This document shows positions 10,258 through 13,775 of a stretch of DNA of 13,775 bases, in pieces; position 1 is the first letter of the stretch, and every line of letters begins with the position of its first letter. A model generated the notes under the pieces. That model searched no databases, was not told the origin of the DNA, and worked only from the letters and a program-made list of their open reading frames with translations. The stretch is from Ophiocordyceps camponoti-saundersi (nom. inval.). Taxonomy: Eukaryota > Ascomycota > Sordariomycetes > Hypocreales > Ophiocordycipitaceae. The translations under genes were made by a program, and so were the position numbers. The DNA lies in assembly GCA_003339415.1 (NCBI GenBank), contig PDHQ01000602.1, positions 489 through 14,263 on the forward strand, read 5' to 3'.

Positions 10258-10268
10258 GGGGGGGGGGC
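10258..10268. repeat. G11 homopolymer at a strand switch
   Basis: Eleven G in a row. To its left the better coding signal is on the minus strand (block G, where it reads as Pro). To its right it is on the plus strand (block H). Runs of the same length or longer occur at 13272-13282 and 13703-13720, and 39 C at 12956-12994. Confidence 0.8.
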
Positions 10269-10864
10269 TAGCGGTAAAGGCCCTACTAGAGGAACTTATT
10301 CTAATAGTCGTTATAGTACCCTTAGGCCTTATTACGAAGATTTTAAATATCCGCTAGCGTAAAGTTTACTCCCGGGAAAGCCTTTAAGATATTATTTATA
10401 GAGAATACGTTATAAAGAAAAATAAATTAATAACGGCGACTAAGTATATTTAGCATATCTAAAGACTTCTCGCCCTAGGCCTCTAAGAGACTATAGATAA
10501 CGGGAGTTATAATAAGCTATTCTTCTTACTTAAAGGCACTACGACTACTAAATCTAGGCATAGTAAGGTAATACGTTAAGAATATACCGCTATTACCTCC
10601 CTAGGACTCGGGCTACGGCGAGAATATATTATAGCTACCTTAGCTTTAGAGCTGCGGATTAATAGGCACCTATTAGAAACTACCTAATTGCCGGTCTAGC
10701 GTCTGCGGGATATTACGGCCGCCGCGGCTAGAACTGCCGCCTTGACCTTATACGCTACCTTAGCTACGGCCCGCTATAAAGCTACCGCGGCTAGATATTA
10801 TAAGTCGCGAAGGGTAATAAAATATATAAGAGATAGTATTATTATAAGGAAGATAAGTAAGTAA
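10269..10864 (+). pseudogene. RIP-degraded ORF, block H, Ala-rich helical C terminus
   Basis: One plus frame runs about 198 codons to TAA 10862-10864 with TAA/TAG interruptions only. It reads SGKGPTRGTYSNSRYSTLGL, LITKILNI, YREYVIKKNKLITATKY, ETIDNGSYNKLFFLLKGTTT, REYIIATLALELRINRHLLE, then RLRDITAAARTAALTLYATL and a basic Arg/Lys-rich end. The Ala/Arg-rich last 60 residues could be a helix or coiled coil. Purine-first codons favour this strand. The text SGKG near the start is not a good Walker A, since Ser/Thr is missing after GK and the Gly run comes from the G11 tract. The family is unknown. The stop is followed at once by a GTAA tandem run. Confidence 0.4.
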
Positions 10865-10900
10865 ATAGGTAAGTAAGTAACTAAGTAAGTAAGATAGTAT
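10852..10900. repeat. Degenerate GTAA tetranucleotide run
   Basis: About eleven GTAA-like units, with single GTAA-to-CTAA and spacing variants, overlap the end of block H. It is then followed by a TAGTA run. An ordinary microsatellite. Confidence 0.75.
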
Positions 10901-11140
10901 AGTATAGAGGGGTAATAAGTTTAGGTCTATATTTTTTTCCCTAATATATAACCGTATAAATTCGAGGAATAGAAAAAAATATAGAAAAAACCTATAGCGT
11001 AAAGATTCTATATATTCGTTTTTTTTTATTATTTTGCTAGTTAAGCTAAAGCCCTACCTCTTAGATAATAGTTATAAACAGCGCTTAGTAAGGTTAATAG
11101 CCTAAGGTTCTAAGCTACTACCTTATAGGCCTTACTAGCT
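10901..11140. other. Spacer with A/T tracts and a recurrent junction string
   Basis: No coding frame is seen. The stretch 10942-10979 (TAATATATA, then CCGTA, then CGAGGAATAGAAAAAAA) resembles 8288-8321, in the same orientation. The two may be remnants of one element end. The rest is short A/T runs and ordinary RIP-type sequence. Confidence 0.5.
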
Positions 11141-11211
11141 CTTCTACACTCTGAGGGCAGCTGGCAGCTATTAGGTGCTAGGTGCAAACTCGCGATAGGC
11201 ACCTAAGGCAT
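11141..11211. other. RIP-poor island
   Basis: Within 71 bases there are six CA and four TG dinucleotides, more than in the first 600 bases together. Short direct doublets are visible (GGCAGCT twice in tandem near 11156-11169, AGGTGCT/AGGTGCA near 11173-11186), as is an inverted pair AGGTGC/GCACCT. It could be single-copy host sequence too short to be targeted, or an insertion after RIP. Confidence 0.7.
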
Positions 11212-11285
11212 ACCTCCTAGTAGTAACCGTAAGGAAAATAAAATCGGATTTTTTATCTAACCCTTCTATCTTCCTATTCTTCTTC

Positions 11286-11470
11286 CTTATTATCCTTATC
11301 ACCCTTATCGCCCTTATTACTTTCTTATTATTATTATTACTTTTATTATCCTTATTATCCTTATTACCCTTATTACCCTTATTACCCTTATTACCTTTAT
11401 TACCCTTATTACCCTTATTACCCTTATTACCCTTATTACCCTTATTACCCTTATTACTTCCTTATTATTA
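11286..11470. repeat. 9-bp tandem array, unit CCCTTATTA
   Basis: A core of about 12-13 near-perfect CCCTTATTA units lies at 11344-11457, with variant units (CCTTATTAT, CACCCTTAT, CGCCCTTAT) at 11286-11320 and a TTA tail. On the minus strand it reads as repeated Val-Ile-Arg and keeps block I's frame open, so the open stretch there is a by-product. The unit differs from the telomere repeat CCCTAA. Confidence 0.9.
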
Positions 11471-11489
11471 TTATTATATATATAAAAAA

Positions 11490-12180
11490 AAAAAATCCTC
11501 TCTCTAATAGCGGCTACTATTAAGTAATAGTAATCGGATAGATCCCTATTCGTATTATCCGCTTTATAGCTTATTAGGTAAATTAAGGTAATATACTGCT
11601 TACGAAGTATAATAAAATGTCTTAGCGATTCCGCGAGACCTTGCGCATAGCATATATTAAGCACTATAGCCTTCCTAAGATTTATCGCTTCGGCAATAAG
11701 CGAGTCTAATAGTCTAATAAGTTCACCTTTATAGATAGGTATTAACCTCTCTATACCTATAATAGGCGATAACGCTAATATGCTTTTTATAGGGACTTAC
11801 GACGTTATATCTTTTCTAGAGGTAACTACGTAAGATACTTGAATAGCTTTCTTAAATAAGTTAACTAGATTTTTATCTACGAAATCGATAACCGTTATAT
11901 CTTTATCCTTCTTACCCCTATTAATATACTTAACGAAAAAGACTATAATCTTAGCCTATACTAGGTAGCATATCGTTATAATAAGCTAGTTATTATTAGA
12001 CTTAATATAATTAAGCCTACTAAGGTTTATATTATCCGTCTTAGTAAGAATAATACTATTTAGGTTAAATAGCAGGTTAAATAGCTATAAGTATTAAGCA
12101 AGTAAGTCTATATCTCTATTATCCTTTAAGTAGTATATCCCTGCCGTCCTAACTTCTACCTCTTACCTAACTTGCCTACT
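11490..12180 (-). pseudogene. RIP-degraded ORF, block I, unknown product
   Basis: Reading leftwards from about 12180, one frame runs about 230 codons with only about eight stops, fewer than any other long block. Visible text in order is EVEVRTAGIYYLKDNRDIDL, LTKTDNINLSRLNYIKSNNN, FFVKYINRGKKDKDITVIDF, VDKNLVNLFKKAI, VSYVVTSRKDI, IGIERLIPIYKGELIRLLDS, LIAEAINLRKAIVLNICYA, GLAESLRHFIILRK and YYYLIVAAIRER. Codons are strongly purine-N-pyrimidine. The protein is mixed, charged and helical; no family is recognised. The last 100 codons are uninterrupted, and CA/TG are kept around 11600-11680, so RIP is milder here. The 3' end runs into an A tract and then the 9-bp array; the true stop is unknown. 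The start is not defined. Confidence 0.5.
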
Positions 12181-12551
12181 TAGGTAGTACCTAGGTAAAT
12201 AGGTAGGCTAGGTAGGCCTTGCAGGTATTAATTTTTATAAGACGTAGCTTACCTAGTAAGTATCGACTTACCTTCTATTTTCCGAATAAATTACCCTTAT
12301 ATATCCTCTACTCTCTGCCTTACCGGATAGTACTATATATTTACTTACCTCTCCCGTAAAAGTATACCTAAGGCACCTACCTAATATAATAAGTCTCTAT
12401 ATTAATACTTAGCTTATATATAGAATATAATAATATCCTTCTCTTATCTTAGTTAGTACCTACCTTTACCTCTCTTAACTAATAGTATAGGGTTAGGGTA
12501 AGGTAAGAGACGCTATTAACTTTCTATCCTAGATAACCTACCCCTAAATAC
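12181..12551. other. Spacer rich in TACCT/AGGTA motifs
   Basis: No reading frame is supported. The pentamers TACCT and AGGTA recur many times, especially around 12166-12212 and 12357-12377, with CCTAGG palindromes (12190 and elsewhere). GGTTAGGGTAAGG near 12491 is a short G-rich string, not a telomere array. Confidence 0.6.
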
Positions 12552-12665
12552 CTATCTCCGTTACCTCCTTAACCTCTCTATCTCCGTTACCTTTTTAACC
12601 TCTCTATCTCTATCGTCTCCTTAATTCTCCTATCTTTATTACCTCTTTAACCTCTCTATCTCGAC
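12552..12665. repeat. 26-bp minisatellite, about 4.4 copies
   Basis: Four consecutive 26-base units start at 12552, 12578, 12604 and 12630, with a partial fifth at 12656. The consensus begins CTATCTCCGTTACCT and ends TTAACCTCT. Units 1 and 2 differ at two positions; units 3 and 4 have diverged further. The strand is strongly pyrimidine-rich. Confidence 0.85.
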
Positions 12666-12873
12666 CGACTACCTAATATAATCGTTAGCCTATATTTACT
12701 ATTTATAGTTATAATTACCCGGCACTATTAGTAAGATTATAATCCGTTTTACTTCTATTCCTAAGTATCTGCTTACTTTTATTACTTTTAGATTAATTAC
12801 GGACCCTAACTAGCTACTTACCTATATAGTATAGATACCTTTCTAACTAATACCTAGGTAGGCATATACCTAA

Positions 12874-12946
12874 GATTATCTACGCGGACCTAGATTATCC
12901 GCGTAGTAGATTATCCGCGTAGTAGATTTAGATTATTAGCGTGGTA
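12874..12946. repeat. Cluster of 16-bp units with a perfect hairpin
   Basis: GATTATCCGCGTAGTA occurs twice in tandem (12893-12908, 12909-12924). It is preceded by a variant, GATTATCTACGCGGA (12874-12888), and followed after six bases by GATTATTAGCGTGGTA (12931-12946). CTACGCGGA (12880-12888) and TCCGCGTAG (12898-12906) form a perfect 9-bp stem with a 9-base loop. This is the left edge of the repeat field that ends the window. Confidence 0.85.
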
Positions 12947-12955
12947 AACTATCCG
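12931..12955 (+). repeat. Terminal-field motif, copy 1
   Basis: GATTATTAGCGTGGTAAACT followed by ATCCG, running straight into 39 C. It shares 19 or more bases with copies at 13109, 13234 and 13644. Confidence 0.85.

Positions 12956-12994
<39 letters not shown>
12956..12994. repeat. C39 homopolymer
   Basis: Thirty-nine C without interruption, directly after a TATCCG string. The length reported may be affected by sequencing or assembly, since such runs are hard to read. Confidence 0.85.
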
Positions 12995-13108
12995 TTATTA
13001 TCGTGGCCGTCGATATAATAGAAACCTTTACTAAGAAGCTTAAGTAGATCTGAAAAATCGTCCTTATTACCGAAAGTTAGGGTACGCGGACTTACGTTTA
13101 TAGGTTAC

Positions 13109-13135
13109 GGATTATTAGCGTGGTAAACTATTAAG
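13109..13135 (+). repeat. Terminal-field motif, copy 2
   Basis: GGATTATTAGCGTGGTAAAC and then TATTAAG. This copy has no G or C run after it; a TTCCGGG string follows at about 13151. Confidence 0.85.
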
Positions 13136-13233
13136 ACGCTTATAAAAGGGTTCCGGGCGTAGCGTAATATCGGGCCCGATTAAGCTATTAGCGTTTAGTT
13201 CGACGGCGAGGCGGGCCTGCGTTTTTAAGTTCC

Positions 13234-13268
13234 GGATTATTAGCGTGGTAGATTACTAACTATCCGGA
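13234..13268 (+). repeat. Terminal-field motif, copy 3, hairpin-forming
   Basis: GGATTATTAGCGTGGTAGAT and then TACTAACTATCCGG. The start CGGATTATTAG and the end CTAACTATCCG form an 11-bp imperfect stem with two mismatches. GACTC and then 11 G (13272-13282) follow. Confidence 0.85.
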
Positions 13269-13271
13269 CTC

Positions 13272-13282
13272 GGGGGGGGGGG
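13272..13282. repeat. G11 homopolymer
   Basis: Eleven G right after copy 3 and the string TCCGGACTC. Confidence 0.85.
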
Positions 13283-13643
13283 CTATCTATAGAACCGAAG
13301 ACGGCTCCTAATTATCGCAGCCGGGCTAGGGGAGATACTACCGCCCTTCCTAAAAGATATATATAGTAAAGGTTAATAATATTTATATAAAGGTTTTAGA
13401 TAAGCTATCGCTTAGGGATAAGCTTTATATTATCTAAGATATATACCTTCTAGTGCTAAGGGTAAGATTTAAATTTAACTAAGCTTATACTAACTATTAT
13501 AACGAAGGCTAATATAGTCTATCTTAACGGTAAACGAAAGCTTATAGTTTAGGAACTTACTTTAGGGAGTGTCTGCTTAGGGAGGATAGCCTAATATAGC
13601 CTCGATTAGCCTTAGCTATCGATAGCGTAGTGATTAACTTAGC
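13283..13643. other. Unassigned stretch between terminal-field copies 3 and 4
   Basis: No frame is convincing. The best plus-strand text is a short stop-poor stretch around 13520-13640 (for example KAYSLGTYFRECLLRED, then LALAIDSVVINLADY), perhaps 40-50 codons, unidentified. GCTATCGATAGC at 13615-13626 is a 12-base perfect palindrome. A TATATATAG string lies at about 13360. The stretch might be the interior of a small element bounded by copies 3 and 4. Confidence 0.4.
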
Positions 13644-13668
13644 GGATTATTAGCGTAGTAAACTGCCT
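13644..13668 (+). repeat. Terminal-field motif, copy 4
   Basis: GGATTATTAGCGTAGTAAAC and then TGCCT. The GTG of the other copies is GTA here, as RIP would produce. After 17 bases come TATCCGGACT (13687-13696), AAGCTA and 18 G. Confidence 0.85.
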
Positions 13669-13702
13669 GCTACCTAGCGGCGAATTATCCGGACTTAAGC
13701 TA

Positions 13703-13748
13703 GGGGGGGGGGGGGGGGGGAAAAAAAGAAAAAAAAAAAAAAGAAAAA
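13703..13748. repeat. G18 run joined to an A-rich tract
   Basis: Eighteen G (13703-13720) run directly into an A-rich tract with single G interruptions (13721-13748). A G-rich end (GGGCGTGGGCGTA and so on) closes the window. The G8-A9 run at 6186-6202 has the same G-then-A order. Confidence 0.85.
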
Positions 13749-13775
13749 GAGGGCGTGGGCGTAGGGGGGATTCCC

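Larger units (their letters stand above)
1..13775. other. Region saturated with repeat-induced point mutation (RIP)
   Basis: CpA and TpG are almost missing from both strands, while TpA is very frequent and CpG, CpC and CpT remain. The first 600 bases hold only two CA and three TG. Fungal RIP deaminates C in CpA within duplicated DNA, giving TpA on one strand and, from the other strand, TpG to TpA. The loss is so complete that CAA, CAG and TGG codons survive only as TAA or TAG, CAY as TAY, and ATG as ATA. The signal covers nearly the whole window, so nearly all of it was probably once repeated. A short stretch at 11141-11211 and parts of 6420-6900 and 7500-7960 are less affected. Confidence 0.9.

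Noticed and set aside
10258..10290. Possible Walker A (GGGASGKG) at the start of block H
   Set aside because: It lacks Ser/Thr after GK, the glycines come from the G11 run, and no Walker B or helicase motif follows.
11344..11457. Telomere repeat array
   Set aside because: The unit is CCCTTATTA (9 bp), not CCCTAA, and the array is internal.
11317..11664. Minus-strand open frame ending in repeated Val-Ile-Arg
   Set aside because: The first part is the real tail of degraded block I. The repeated part is only the translation of the 9-bp array, which has no stop in that frame.
1..13775. Paired long terminal repeats, tRNA or rRNA genes, CRISPR arrays
   Set aside because: No long direct repeat flanks the copia relic, no cloverleaf or rRNA-like stretch was seen by eye, and the tandem repeats have no spacers of the CRISPR kind.

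Overview
This window looks like repeat-dense, gene-silent DNA from a filamentous ascomycete (Pezizomycotina) saturated by repeat-induced point mutation (RIP). CpA and its complement TpG are almost absent: I count two CA and three TG in the first 600 bases. TpA is everywhere, while CpG, CpC and CpT survive. That is the mark of CpA-to-TpA RIP on both strands. There is no intact gene that I would defend. The old reading frames are still visible, because nearly all their in-frame stops are TAA or TAG, where Gln or Trp codons would have stood. No RNA gene, CRISPR array or bacterial feature was seen.

Reading both strands this way gives a mosaic of broken coding blocks in alternating orientation. 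Block A is plus (59-1700). Block B is minus with a coiled coil (1765-4050). An AT-rich spacer follows. Block C is minus and Gln-rich (5030-6118). Block D is plus (6125-6911), a Cys-rich module with a long acidic Asn/Asp/Glu tail. Block E is minus (6937-8010) and holds the connection and RNase H part of a Ty1/copia-type retrotransposon polyprotein. Block F is minus (8346-9185) and looks like the matching Gag. Block G is minus (9469-10257), block H plus (10269-10864) and block I minus (11490-12180).

E and F lie in the order and orientation of one copia element, but there is no room between them for protease, integrase and most of the reverse transcriptase. The element is therefore internally deleted as well as mutated. 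No long terminal repeats were found. Just upstream of F lies a 247-base imperfect palindrome (9222-9468).

The right third is rich in simple and structured repeats: a GTAA run, a 9-bp array, a 26-bp minisatellite and a terminal 0.9 kb. That last part has four copies of a 16-25 bp motif, three of them followed by long G or C homopolymers (39 C, 11 G, 18 G). One 71-base stretch (11141-11211) keeps many CA and TG dinucleotides and seems to have escaped RIP. Strand calls for A, C, D, G and H rest on codon shape and on where stops fall. They are less certain than those for E, F and I.
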